Below are positions 35,614-44,190 of a stretch of 64,000 nt of DNA, piece by piece. A program made the translations under genes and the position numbers. Source of the stretch: Dryocola sp032000125. Lineage in GTDB: Bacteria; Pseudomonadota; Gammaproteobacteria; Enterobacterales; Enterobacteriaceae. Below the pieces are notes generated by a model, which did no database searches, was not told the DNA's origin, and worked only from the letters and a program-made list of their open reading frames with translations. Each line of letters begins with the position of its first letter. The stretch's first letter is position 1. Location of the stretch: positions 1 to 64,000 of the forward strand of contig DAMALH010000007.1 of NCBI GenBank assembly GCA_032000125.1. The letters run 5' to 3'.

Positions 35614-35949
35614 ATGAAAGAGTTTTATACTTCAGTTATTGAAATGCGTCAGCCCGTTGACGGTGTTTTTTCCAGTGAACCCTATGAATGCGGCTGGGCA
35701 GATGAGGCGCTATTTTTCCTTACGGTGCATTCAGAACAGGCCGATTTCACCCGAATATTGGTCAGGCCAAAAATTTCACCCGACGGCGTGCACTGGCTGG
35801 ACGCGCCGGGGGAAGCCACGGCGGTGCTCGGACCGGGATTGACCGCTATCGCGCAATCGCATTTTGGCGGCTGGCTTCGCCTTGAGCTCAAGCTGGAAGG
35901 GGCGGCACAAACCGCGATCGTCACGCTTCATCTGGCATTGAAGGGGTAG
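35614..35949 (+). CDS. Uncharacterised small protein, second gene of the cassette
   Basis: A 111-residue protein with no recognised family, predicted soluble. The alternation of hydrophobic and polar residues (FFLTVHSEQADFTRILVRP, GWLRLELKLEG, AIVTLHLALKG) suggests an all-beta fold. It is coupled to its neighbours by spacers of 2 and 3 bases. A full copy of the 13-mer operator lies inside the coding region at 35758-35770. Confidence 0.7.
   Translation: MKEFYTSVIEMRQPVDGVFSSEPYECGWADEALFFLTVHSEQADFTRILVRPKISPDGVHWLDAPGEATAVLGPGLTAIAQSHFGGWLRLELKLEGAAQTAIVTLHLALKG
35758..35770. promoter_or_regulatory. Intragenic copy of the 13-bp operator-like motif
   Basis: TTGGTCAGGCCAA here is identical to the copy at 33589-33601, although it lies inside a coding region (encoding around ILVRPK). 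Identity over all 13 bases in a different sequence context argues for binding, though coding constraint cannot be excluded. Confidence 0.5.
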
Positions 35950-35952
35950 ACT

Positions 35953-37254
35953 ATGTCCGATGCAAAACGTTCCGCCCTGGCCTCAACCGTAGGCACGGCG
36001 CTTGAATGGTATGATTTTGCGCTGTACGGCATGGCCAGCGCGCTAATTTTCCCGCAGGTATTTTTCCCGCAGATGAGCGGGGCGTATGGCATCCTGGCCT
36101 CTTTCGCCACTTTTGGCGTTGGCTTCTTTGCCCGCCCGTTCGGCGGCCTTATCGTTGGCTCGCTGGGAGATAAGCTAGGGCGCCGGGGGATGCTGTTTTT
36201 TACCTTGATTCTGATGGCGGCCTCCACCACGCTGATTGGGCTTATTCCGGCCTGGCATACTATTGGCCTGTGGGCGCCAGTCCTGCTGGTTATCTGCCGC
36301 CTGGGTCAGGGATTTGCCGCCGGCGGTGAATATTCCGGGGCCGTTCTCCTTTCCGCCGAACATGCAGGTCATAAAAATCGCGGGCTGTTCGCCTCGATCC
36401 CCGGCGCCGGCAACGCGCTGGGCTCAATCATTGCCAGCCTGGCGATTATCGCCGTTCAGCAGCTGCCGAAAGAGGAGATGATGAGCTGGGGATGGCGAAT
36501 CCCGTTTATCGCCTCTTTTGCTATTGGCATTGTCGGTATCTGGATCCGTATCGGCGTTGCTGAAAGCCCTGAATTTAAAGCGGCTAAGGCCACGCAGCCG
36601 GCAAAACGCTTGCCGCTAATGGAGGTTATTCAGCGCAAGCCGCGCAATTTTTTAGGCGCTTTTTTGCTGAGTATTGGCCCAAACGTGACCTCTTATCTGC
36701 CTTCTGCTTTCGCCCTGACTTATCTGGTGGCGGAGGTTGGCGTTGATAAAAGCGTAGGTGTGATGGGCGTGATGATCTGTAATTTCATCAAATTTATTAC
36801 CGTTCCCGGCGCCGGGGCGTTGAGCGATAAATTTGGTGCCAGAAAGATCTTTATTGCTGGCGCCTGCGGATTGGTGTTGCTGATAGCGCCGTTCTTCCTG
36901 CTGTTAAATACCGGCGAGCAGGGAATGATCTGGCTGGGAATGTTTCTGATTTACTGCCTGTGTAACGACGCCATGCTCGGCGCGCAGGCCGCCATGCTTT
37001 CGGAAGCGTTTCCACCGCATATCCGCTATACCGGCATGGCCAGCAGCCGTGAGCTGGCAGGCGCCGTAGCCGGAGGCACGCTGCCGTTAATTGCCGTTGC
37101 GCTACAAAGCAGCGCTGGCGGCGCCTGGTGGCCGATCGCTTGCTACGCCATCGTCCTGGCGCTGCTGGCCATGCTGGGCGCATTGCTGGTAAGTGACGGA
37201 CACCGTGGCTTGCATGGCCACCGCCCCGACGAAAAAACTGCCGCAGAGTACTGA
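35953..37254 (+). CDS. MHS-family MFS transporter
   Basis: Proton-linked uptake protein of 433 residues with twelve expected membrane segments, of the metabolite:H+ symporter group (ShiA, KgtP, ProP relatives). Marks: GTALEWYDFALYG in segment 1, GSLGDKLGRRG loop, GFAAGGEYSGAVLL in segment 4, DKFGARK in the central loop. It lacks the ProP coiled coil. AAGGGG from the end of the upstream gene is its ribosome site. Substrates of the family are small acids or osmolytes; here perhaps an organic or sugar acid. Confidence 0.87.
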   Translation: MSDAKRSALASTVGTALEWYDFALYGMASALIFPQVFFPQMSGAYGILASFATFGVGFFARPFGGLIVGSLGDKLGRRGMLFFTLILMAASTTLIGLIPAWHTIGLWAPVLLVICRLGQGFAAGGEYSGAVLLSAEHAGHKNRGLFASIPGAGNALGSIIASLAIIAVQQLPKEEMMSWGWRIPFIASFAIGIVGIWIRIGVAESPEFKAAKATQPAKRLPLMEVIQRKPRNFLGAFLLSIGPNVTSYLPSAFALTYLVAEVGVDKSVGVMGVMICNFIKFITVPGAGALSDKFGARKIFIAGACGLVLLIAPFFLLLNTGEQGMIWLGMFLIYCLCNDAMLGAQAAMLSEAFPPHIRYTGMASSRELAGAVAGGTLPLIAVALQSSAGGAWWPIACYAIVLALLAMLGALLVSDGHRGLHGHRPDEKTAAEY

Positions 37255-37456
37255 GAATTTCTGCACGGCTACGCCTTTCGTCGCCTTTCAGCCAGCCGGG
37301 CAAATCAGCGCTCAGCAGGTGCGGGAAATCTGACGCAGCGATCCCATGCCCAGCCTGACGGATGCCGAAGCCCGTGAGTATTGGGTACAGGCTTCTGAAA
37401 CAGGATTGAGGATTGGAAGGCAAGCCTTTACCTGACCCAAATTGCAGGCAAAGAAA

Positions 37457-37488
37457 AAGGAGTTAGACGAGAAATCGTCTAACTCCTT
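37457..37488. terminator. Terminator of the original tRNA-Ile locus, now separated from the tRNA
   Basis: A perfect 14-bp stem (AAGGAGTTAGACGA arm) with a GAAA/TTTC loop, T-rich on both outer sides, sits 5 bases from the partial tRNA copy. Read on the minus strand it follows the tRNA 3' end, as the tRNA's own terminator would; it can also stop transcripts from the transporter operon. Confidence 0.8.
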
Positions 37489-37493
37489 GTTTT

Positions 37494-37542
37494 ATTTGGT
37501 GGCCCCTGCTGGACTTGAACCAGCGACCAGGCGATTCTGAGT
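37494..37542 (-). repeat. Partial tRNA-Ile(CAU) copy, att-like direct repeat (distal end of island)
   Basis: These 49 bases repeat 39117-39165, the 3' half of tRNA-Ile(CAU) with its CCA end, with only two mismatches (37530 and 37537). The copy stops just past the anticodon loop and cannot form a tRNA. Such a displaced 3' end is the mark left when an integrative element inserts into a tRNA gene and restores it with its own att sequence. Confidence 0.85.
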
Positions 37543-37723
37543 TCCTACCGGAACAACCGGCATCAATTGTTTGCTTTATGAATCATGAGCATAAATGGCC
37601 ACTGTTGACCAACTAAGGGCCAGTCTGAGCCATTTTTACAAGCGCATTATGTGACCCGTCACCCGAAAAATTATGAGGTTTTGGGCTGATATCATAAGAA
37701 TGGCTCTACACATTTGAGGCTTT

Positions 37724-38397
37724 TGTAAGCACACCCGTTTTAGTTCCACGCACTTTTTGAGATTTCCGGTTTTTTAGCCATCAGTCGGTATTCTTCCGGC
37801 GTCAGGTTGTGGAGGGATTCATGTGGGCGCTTGCTGTTATATTTTGCCAGCCGGCACTCTATGATTTCCCTCGCTTCATTCAGGGTTCTGAACCGACAAA
37901 AATCCAGTATCTCTGTCCGGTGGGTCCGGTTAAAACGTTCGATAAAGGCATTCTGCGTTGGCTTACCGGGTTTGATAAACTCCCGCATCACGCCGTGTTC
38001 TTCAGCCCATTGCGCCAGAGCCAGTGAGACTAATTCCTGTCCATTGTCCATCCGCATCTTCCGCGGGTATCTGCGGTTTACCACTATCTTGTCCAGTACC
38101 TGGACGACACGCTGAGCCGGGATATTCATGTCGATTTGCGGGGGCCTCGCGGTTAAAATCATCCACCACGTTGAAGCTCCGGAAGCGTCAGCCACAGATC
38201 AGCGCATCGTGCATAAAGTCTATTGACCCGCTCTGGTTAAGTGCCTCAGGCGTTGTCCGGCTTCGACGGACTTCAGAACGGCAATGATCCGGTGTTCGTT
38301 GAATGTGGCTTTACGCATGATGATCTCCTCAGGGGACATCATCAGCATGTCGAGAGATCTCTAAAAGTGAATGGTTCGTTTTGCAGGGGTACTTACA
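37724..38397 (-). mobile_element. Internally deleted IS3-family insertion sequence
   Basis: The ends carry TGTAAG in inverted orientation (37724-37729 and 38392-38397), followed inward by related CCC-rich bases. The 674-base length is about half a normal IS3-family element. It encodes only the start of OrfA and the end of OrfB, so a large internal deletion has removed the rest. No target-site duplication is visible. Confidence 0.7.
37740..38318 (-). pseudogene. Transposase remnant (IS3 family OrfA start joined to OrfB end)
   Basis: From ATG 38318 (after GAGGAG) the first codons read MRKATFNEHRIIAVLKSVE, an OrfA N-terminus. After the deletion and a change of frame with stop codons, OrfB resumes (SIDFMHDAL, FNVVDDFNRE) and from about 38130 to 37740 continues to its natural end: MRMDNGQELVSLAL, GKPTQNAFIERFNRTHRTE, SKRPHESLHNLTPEEYRL. 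Catalytic D and E of the DDE core remain in this part, but the N-terminal domain and the intact frame are lost. Confidence 0.85.
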
Positions 38398-38572
38398 TGT
38401 GATTGCACATTTGTGATGATGGAGTCAGTGCAGCCCTTTATCGTGCACCTGGCAAAATTGATTTTGCCCCACCTCATCCAGTTCGAGGTGGACAGCAGAA
38501 TCTCTGGTTTTAGTTGAGACCCAGAAAGCGGCCTGCTCAACCGTGTATGTTTGCACGCCGGACATTACAGCC

Positions 38573-38938
38573 CTACCAGCTAAGTTCTTGTTTATTAGCT
38601 TTTGCGTTTTCTTCATACATCATCGAAATTACGCTGTAAGTACACATATCCAATCCGCGTTTACAGTAATCTTTGATAACTCTATCTAATATCTTTCGGT
38701 CGCTCGCTTTAGTTAATTTTTTAAAAGCCTCAAGATTCTCATTTTCCATCATGCGTAAGATGGTTGGCTGGCACATATCTAACTTACCATCGCAATAATC
38801 AGCTTTCACACGGTCTTTAATGTAGCTAATAACTTCCTGCTTTTGCGCTTCTGAGCCATCGAAGTCAAGTGGGTGAACAAAATCAGCAAGCACAGAGGTA
38901 GAAGTTAAAAGGAAAGCTAACCCGATAATTTTTTTCAT
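38573..38938 (-). CDS. Small secreted protein with a duplicated Cys motif, unknown function
   Basis: A 121-residue protein starting at ATG 38938 (AGGGA 6 bases upstream). It has a Sec signal peptide (MKKIIGLAFLLTSTSVLA, cut near residue 18), so it is periplasmic or exported. The mature part contains two copies, 43 residues apart, of a unit of the form KxDYCxxxLDMCxxxxxxMM (cysteines 49/56 and 92/99), which could form two small disulfide loops. AT-rich compared with flanking genes and inside the tRNA island, so probably horizontally acquired. Not recognised. Confidence 0.7.
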   Translation of the reverse strand: MKKIIGLAFLLTSTSVLADFVHPLDFDGSEAQKQEVISYIKDRVKADYCDGKLDMCQPTILRMMENENLEAFKKLTKASDRKILDRVIKDYCKRGLDMCTYSVISMMYEENAKANKQELSW

Positions 38939-39067
38939 CAACGATCCCTATTTCAAATGTTGTAGTGAAGGCAAATTGTAATGAATGTAAAAATGAGCCA
39001 AAGCCGGGAATAGAGGCATTTTAATCAAAATCCACGCCATTTTATCGCCGCTCAAAAACGAGATAAC

Positions 39068-39093
39068 AAAAAAGCCACTCGATAGAGTGGCTT
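39068..39093 (-). terminator. Terminator of tRNA-Ile(CAU)
   Basis: On the minus strand AAGCCACTC / GAGTGGCTT (9-bp stem, 4-base loop) followed by a T run lies about 27 bases after the tRNA 3' end. Confidence 0.85.
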
Positions 39094-39119
39094 AATTATA
39101 TGAGTTTAAAGCTAAAATT

Positions 39120-39195
39120 TGGTGGCCCCTGCTGGACTTGAACCAGCGACCAAGCGATTATGAGTCGCCTGCTCTAACCACTGAGCTAAGGGGCC
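39120..39195 (-). tRNA. ileX: tRNA-Ile (anticodon CAU, lysidine-modified type; ileX position)
   Basis: A 76-base cloverleaf: acceptor GGCCCCT/AGGGGCC, D arm GCTC/GAGC, anticodon stem GGCGA/TCGCT with loop CTCATAA, T arm GCTGG-TTCAAGT-CCAGC, encoded CCA. The CAU anticodon in this context (not initiator or elongator Met) is that of the minor tRNA-Ile2, whose C34 is changed to lysidine by TilS to read AUA. Its place next to mug equals ileX of E. coli. Confidence 0.95.
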
Positions 39196-39321
39196 GTGGC
39201 GCTGGATTATAATGGAACTCGGGACGTCAATCCAGTAGTTGCGTGACATATGCTTGTTTTATAAACAATGTCTTATCAATCCCTTATACTTAGCTCAACA
39301 TCTATAAAGACGGGAAGATTC

Positions 39322-39828
39322 ATGATCGGCGATATTCTACAGCCCGGGCTGCGGGTGGTGTTTTGCGGTATTAACCCCGGCAAGTCCTCGGCGCACACCG
39401 GTTTTCATTTTGCGCATCCGGGCAATCGTTTCTGGAAGGTTATCCATCGCGCAGGCTTTACCGAACGGCAATTGAAGCCTGAAGAAGAGCGGCACCTGCT
39501 GGATACCCGCTGTGGGATCACTATGCTGGTGGAACGACCAACGGTTCAGGCAAACGAGGTTGCCCTGCATGAGTTACGTGCCGGCGGGCGCGAACTGGTG
39601 ATGAAAATGCAGGATTATCAGCCGATGGCGCTGGCCGTGCTGGGCAAGCAGGCTTTTGAACAGGCCTTTAGCCAGCGTGGCGCGAAGTGGGGCAGGCAAA
39701 ATATTACCATCGGTGATACCGAAGTGTGGATTCTGCCCAACCCCAGCGGCCTGAATCGTGCGACGCTGGATAAGCTTGTGGAGTCTTACCGCGAGCTGGA
39801 ACAGTCGTTGATGGCTCGAGGCCGTTAG
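39322..39828 (+). CDS. mug: G/U mismatch-specific DNA glycosylase Mug
   Basis: Removes uracil opposite guanine and 3,N4-ethenocytosine. It has 168 residues as in E. coli, with the active-site motif VVFCGINPGKSSAHTG (N in GINPG replaces the catalytic Asp of UDG) and the LPNPSGLNR loop. The start at 39322 follows GGGAAG; a longer in-frame ATG at 39268 is not supported. Convergent with rpoD, sharing a terminator. Confidence 0.95.
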   Translation: MIGDILQPGLRVVFCGINPGKSSAHTGFHFAHPGNRFWKVIHRAGFTERQLKPEEERHLLDTRCGITMLVERPTVQANEVALHELRAGGRELVMKMQDYQPMALAVLGKQAFEQAFSQRGAKWGRQNITIGDTEVWILPNPSGLNRATLDKLVESYRELEQSLMARGR

Positions 39829-39838
39829 TTCAGGCAAT

Positions 39839-39866
39839 AAAAAAGCCCTCGCGAGGAGGGCTTTTG
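39839..39866. terminator. Bidirectional terminator between mug and rpoD
   Basis: GCCCTC/GAGGGC stem with A6 before and T4 after, 11 bases after the mug stop and about 15 bases from the rpoD stop. Confidence 0.88.
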
Positions 39867-39880
39867 TCAGCACGATAAGG

Positions 39881-41719
39881 TTAATCGTCCAGGAAGCTAC
39901 GCAGTACTTCAGAGCGGCTTGGGTGACGCAGTTTGCGCAATGCCTTCGCTTCGATCTGACGGATACGTTCGCGGGTTACGTCGAACTGTTTACCCACTTC
40001 TTCAAGCGTGTGGTCGGTGTTCATATCGATGCCGAAACGCATACGCAGCACTTTCGCTTCACGCGCGGTGAGGCCAGCCAGAACATCGTGGGTGGCAGAG
40101 CGCAGGCTTTCAGAGGTTGCGGAATCCAGCGGCAGCTCAAGGGTGGTATCCTCGATGAAATCGCCCAGATGCGAATCTTCATCGTCGCCGATTGGCGTTT
40201 CCATGGAGATAGGCTCTTTAGCAATTTTCAACACCTTGCGGATCTTGTCTTCCGGCATCAGCATACGTTCAGCCAGCTCTTCCGGCGTTGGCTCGCGGCC
40301 CATCTCCTGCAGCATCTGGCGCGAAATACGGTTGAGCTTGTTGATGGTCTCAATCATATGCACCGGAATACGGATGGTACGCGCCTGGTCGGCGATGGAG
40401 CGGGTGATAGCCTGACGGATCCACCAGGTCGCATAAGTCGAGAACTTATAGCCACGGCGGTATTCAAACTTATCAACGGCTTTCATCAGGCCGATGTTGC
40501 CTTCCTGAATCAGGTCGAGGAACTGCAGACCGCGGTTGGTGTATTTCTTAGCGATAGAAATAACCAGACGCAGGTTTGCTTCCACCATCTCTTTCTTCGC
40601 ACGGCGGGCTTTCGCTTCACCGATAGACATACGACGGTTGATGTCCTTAACCTGCTCGATGGTCAGGCCGGTCTCTTCTTCAATCTGCTGCAGCTTTTGC
40701 AGGCTGCGATGCACGTCGTCAGACACGTCGCGCAGTTTTTCAGACCACGGCTTGTTCATCGCGATAGCAGCGTTGAACCAGGTTTCGCTGGTTTCGTTGC
40801 CGGTGAACAGCGTGATGAAGTTTTTCTTCGGCATTTTGCACAGCTCTACGCACAGCTTCATGATGATACGTTCTTGCGTACGAACGCGGTCCATCATGAC
40901 GCGCATGCTGTTTACCAGGTAGTCGAACTGCTTCGGCACCAGACGGAACTGTTTGAAGACTTCAGAAAGTTGCAGGATCTCAGCGGCGGAATCAGCGTGG
41001 GCACGACCTTTCGCTTTAATGGTGTCGCGGGTGATTTCGTACTGGGTACGCAGTTCACCAAATTTCTCACGCGCCAGTTCCGGATCGATGCTGTTGTCAT
41101 CTTCCGTATCGTCGTCGTCATCTTCCTCATCGTCATCATCGCTGTTTTCTTCGCTGGTCAGCTCAGAACCGATGTGGGTGGCGGTAGGGGCCAGATCTTC
41201 TTCGGCGTTAGGATCAACGAAGCCGGTTATCAGATCCGTCAGACGTGCCTGTTCCGCTTCAACGCGATCGTACTGCTCAAGCAGGTAGGTGATGGCTTCT
41301 GGGTATTCAGCAACGGAGCACTGAACCTGGTTGATACCGTCTTCGATACGCTTGGCGATATCGATTTCACCCTCGCGGGTTAACAGTTCAACGGTTCCCA
41401 TTTCACGCATGTACATGCGCACCGGGTCGGTGGTGCGCCCGATTTCAGATTCTACGCTTGAGAGTACCTGAGCGGCGGCTTCTTCCGCATCTTCATCCGT
41501 GTTGTTTGAGTTTTCAGCAAGCAACAGGTCATCGGCGTCAGGTGCTTCTTCCATCACCTGAATGCCCATGTCATTGATCATTTGGATGATGTCTTCGATC
41601 TGATCGGAGTCGACGATATCTTCCGGCAGATGGTCATTGACCTCGGCATAGGTCAGATAGCCTTGCTCCTTACCACGTTGGACAAGAAGTTTCAGCTGTG
41701 ACTGCGGGTTTTGCTCCAT
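39881..41719 (-). CDS. rpoD: RNA polymerase primary sigma factor RpoD (sigma-70)
   Basis: Housekeeping sigma factor, 612 residues (E. coli 613). Region 1.1 begins MEQNPQSQLKLLVQRGKEQG; the acidic non-conserved region contains a run of Asp/Glu (about 190-210); region 2 shows GLQFLDLIQEGNIGLMKAVD and the -10 recognition helix FSTYATWWIRQAITRSI; region 4 has LEEVGKQFDVTRERIRQIE. Start at the ATG 41719, matching E. coli; an open frame upstream to 41848 is not used. Third gene of rpsU-dnaG-rpoD. Confidence 0.98.
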   Translation of the reverse strand: MEQNPQSQLKLLVQRGKEQGYLTYAEVNDHLPEDIVDSDQIEDIIQMINDMGIQVMEEAPDADDLLLAENSNNTDEDAEEAAAQVLSSVESEIGRTTDPVRMYMREMGTVELLTREGEIDIAKRIEDGINQVQCSVAEYPEAITYLLEQYDRVEAEQARLTDLITGFVDPNAEEDLAPTATHIGSELTSEENSDDDDEEDDDDDTEDDNSIDPELAREKFGELRTQYEITRDTIKAKGRAHADSAAEILQLSEVFKQFRLVPKQFDYLVNSMRVMMDRVRTQERIIMKLCVELCKMPKKNFITLFTGNETSETWFNAAIAMNKPWSEKLRDVSDDVHRSLQKLQQIEEETGLTIEQVKDINRRMSIGEAKARRAKKEMVEANLRLVISIAKKYTNRGLQFLDLIQEGNIGLMKAVDKFEYRRGYKFSTYATWWIRQAITRSIADQARTIRIPVHMIETINKLNRISRQMLQEMGREPTPEELAERMLMPEDKIRKVLKIAKEPISMETPIGDDEDSHLGDFIEDTTLELPLDSATSESLRSATHDVLAGLTAREAKVLRMRFGIDMNTDHTLEEVGKQFDVTRERIRQIEAKALRKLRHPSRSEVLRSFLDD

Positions 41720-41873
41720 AAGACGGTATCCACACTTCAGTATTAGGGTTGTGTCGGTAGGCGTTGCCGCCAACAATAACGTAACGAGGGGCTGACTTAT
41801 TTTAATGCCGCTGCCCCTCCATGCGGCTTTCGGGTTTAACCCGATCAATGTTCGGCAGTTAAGCCGCGAGTAT

Positions 41874-43619
41874 TCATTTTTTCGCGCGTGATTCTGTTAT
41901 CACACGGACTTCTTCACGCTCCGCCGGGGTTAACCCCTCTGTTCTGGAGCGTGCCATTAATTCTTCAAACCTCAGCTCTAATACGGAATCAAACATATGT
42001 TCGAGCGCGTCGTTGAACGTTTTTTCCGCAATATCCTTATCAGCTATATCGTCCCAGGCTGACAGTTTTTCAAGGGTGGCGGCCTCATTTGTGCCGCGAT
42101 ACAGCTCTAAAAGCTGCCCTGTGGTCAGTCCTGGCTGGGCCAGGCAGGTGTTGACCAGATCGATAAATAACTTCAGTCCCGGCAGCTTCGTCTGTTCCAG
42201 CCCGCTTAGGGGGGGAACAGCAGGCGCCAGCTCCGGATTCTGCACCAGCAGTCCTATCAGTATACGCATGGTTGTGCGTTTTAGCTGAGGAGCCGGGCGC
42301 GGCGTACCGTTTTGTACGAGCCGGGGCATTAATTTTTCTAGCTGGCTGTCGTCCAGAATGCCGAGTTTGTTGCCCAATTCCTGACGCAGATAAATACGCA
42401 ATGTTTCACCAGGTACCTGACTAATCAGGGGTAATGCCAGCGTGCTAAGGCGCGCACGGCCATCCGGTGAGCTTAAATCAACCTGCGGCATCAGGCTGTT
42501 AAAAAGAAACGTCGAAAGCGGCTGAGCATGCTCCATACGCGCTTCAAAGGCATCTTTCCCTTCCTTGCGGACTAGCGTATCCGGGTCTTCACCGTCCGGC
42601 AGGAACATAAAGCGTAGCTGACGACCGTCCGTCATATAAGGTAGCGCAGTTTCCAGCGCTCGCCATGCGGCGTCCCGTCCGGCGCGATCGCCGTCATAAC
42701 AGCAGACGACGTTATCGGTGACCCGGAACAGCAGCTGGATATGGTCGGCAGTGGTTGAGGTGCCAAGCGATGCGACGGCGTAAGAAATGCCGTACTGCGC
42801 CAGGGCCACCACATCCATATAGCCTTCGACCACCAGCAGGCGCGCCGGTTCAGGCTGGCTCTGCTGGGCTTCATACAGGCCATAAAGCTGGCGGCCTTTA
42901 TGAAAAATATCGGTTTCCGGAGAGTTCAGGTACTTCGGCAGGGCATCGCCCAACACGCGGCCACCAAAACCAATTACCCGGCCTCGCTTATCGCGGATGG
43001 GGAACATCACCCGTTCACGGAAGCGATCGTAACTGCGCCCCTGATCGTTTGTCACCAGCATGCCCGCGTCGGTCAGAGACTGACGATTTTCGGCGTTGCC
43101 GCCAAAACGTTTTAACGCGTTATCCCAACCGGGAGGTGCGTAACCTATAGCAAAATGCTTGATGACTTCTGCGCTTAACCCGCGGCTTGCCAGATACTGA
43201 CGGGCAGGCTCCGCGTTATGTTGCGCCAGGGATTGCTGATAAAAGGCGTTCAGGCCATCCATTAGCTGATAAAGATTCTGTCGCTGATGGCGCTCGATCT
43301 GGCTTGGCCCGTTACCCGCTTCGTACGGCACTTCAAGGTTGTGCATGGCCGCTAATTCTTCAACGCTTTCGACAAACTCAAGCTTGTCGTAGTTCATTAA
43401 AAAATCCAGCGCGTTGCCGTGCGCTCCGCAACCGAAGCAGTGGTAAAACTGTTTATCACCGTTTACGGTGAAAGAAGGGGTTTTTTCGTTATGGAACGGA
43501 CAGCACGCATGGTAGTTCTTGCCCTGCTTTTTAAGCTTCACGCGCGCATCGATCAGATCGATGATGTCGGTGCGAGCCAGCAGGTCATTAATGAAAACGC
43601 GTGGGATTCGTCCAGCCAT
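41874..43619 (-). CDS. dnaG: DNA primase DnaG
   Basis: Makes RNA primers for replication. It has 581 residues. The zinc-binding domain uses C40, H43, C61 and C64 (CCPFHNEKTPSF, FYHCFGCGAHG); the TOPRIM catalytic core contains VVEGYMDVVAL and CYDGDRAGRDAA; the C-terminal helicase-binding domain is complete. It lies between rpsU and rpoD with a hairpin after rpsU, the classic macromolecular synthesis operon. Confidence 0.98.
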   Translation of the reverse strand: MAGRIPRVFINDLLARTDIIDLIDARVKLKKQGKNYHACCPFHNEKTPSFTVNGDKQFYHCFGCGAHGNALDFLMNYDKLEFVESVEELAAMHNLEVPYEAGNGPSQIERHQRQNLYQLMDGLNAFYQQSLAQHNAEPARQYLASRGLSAEVIKHFAIGYAPPGWDNALKRFGGNAENRQSLTDAGMLVTNDQGRSYDRFRERVMFPIRDKRGRVIGFGGRVLGDALPKYLNSPETDIFHKGRQLYGLYEAQQSQPEPARLLVVEGYMDVVALAQYGISYAVASLGTSTTADHIQLLFRVTDNVVCCYDGDRAGRDAAWRALETALPYMTDGRQLRFMFLPDGEDPDTLVRKEGKDAFEARMEHAQPLSTFLFNSLMPQVDLSSPDGRARLSTLALPLISQVPGETLRIYLRQELGNKLGILDDSQLEKLMPRLVQNGTPRPAPQLKRTTMRILIGLLVQNPELAPAVPPLSGLEQTKLPGLKLFIDLVNTCLAQPGLTTGQLLELYRGTNEAATLEKLSAWDDIADKDIAEKTFNDALEHMFDSVLELRFEELMARSRTEGLTPAEREEVRVITESRAKK

Positions 43620-43700
43620 AGGCCCCGTTTGACCCCGTAGGTTTGTCTGCCGGGCTAAAAGCTACGCCAGAAAACTGTAGGGCAGGTCAGTTCATAAACG

Positions 43701-43736
43701 AAAATAAGCCGCGCATTCCTTTCGGAAGCACGGCCT
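43701..43736 (-). terminator. Hairpin between rpsU and dnaG (partial terminator of the operon)
   Basis: On the minus strand GGCCGTGCTTCC-GAAA-GGAATGCGCGGC followed by TTATTTTCG. In E. coli a leaky terminator at this position sets the high rpsU to dnaG expression ratio; the same use is likely here. Confidence 0.8.
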
Positions 43737-43782
43737 TTACAACTACTACTTGTCTGTTTCTGAGGGTTAACCCCTCAAGAAA

Positions 43783-44190
<408 letters not shown>

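Larger units (their letters stand above)
37494..39165. mobile_element. Decayed genomic island at tRNA-Ile(CAU)
   Basis: About 1.67 kb bounded by the 49-bp direct repeats. Contents: a 180-base stretch without a gene (37543-37723), an internally deleted IS3-family element, a small secreted protein gene that is AT-richer than the backbone, and the restored tRNA with a new terminator. No integrase gene remains, so the island is probably immobile. Confidence 0.75.

Noticed and set aside
36851..37423. 190-codon minus-strand frame opposite the MHS transporter end
   Set aside because: Arginine-rich shadow of a GC-rich coding region with no family features.
37255..37456. Protein-like fragments after the MHS transporter (e.g. 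LTDAEAREYWVQASETGLR)
   Set aside because: Interrupted by a stop codon, no start signal and no known relative; at most a gene remnant, too weak to annotate.
38425..38616. Short minus-strand frame of 63 codons next to the IS remnant
   Set aside because: It overlaps the end of the secreted protein gene, has no good ribosome site and no recognisable motif; probably island debris.
39923..41383. 486-codon open frame on the plus strand opposite rpoD
   Set aside because: Antisense shadow of a highly biased housekeeping gene; no ribosome site and no recognisable protein features.
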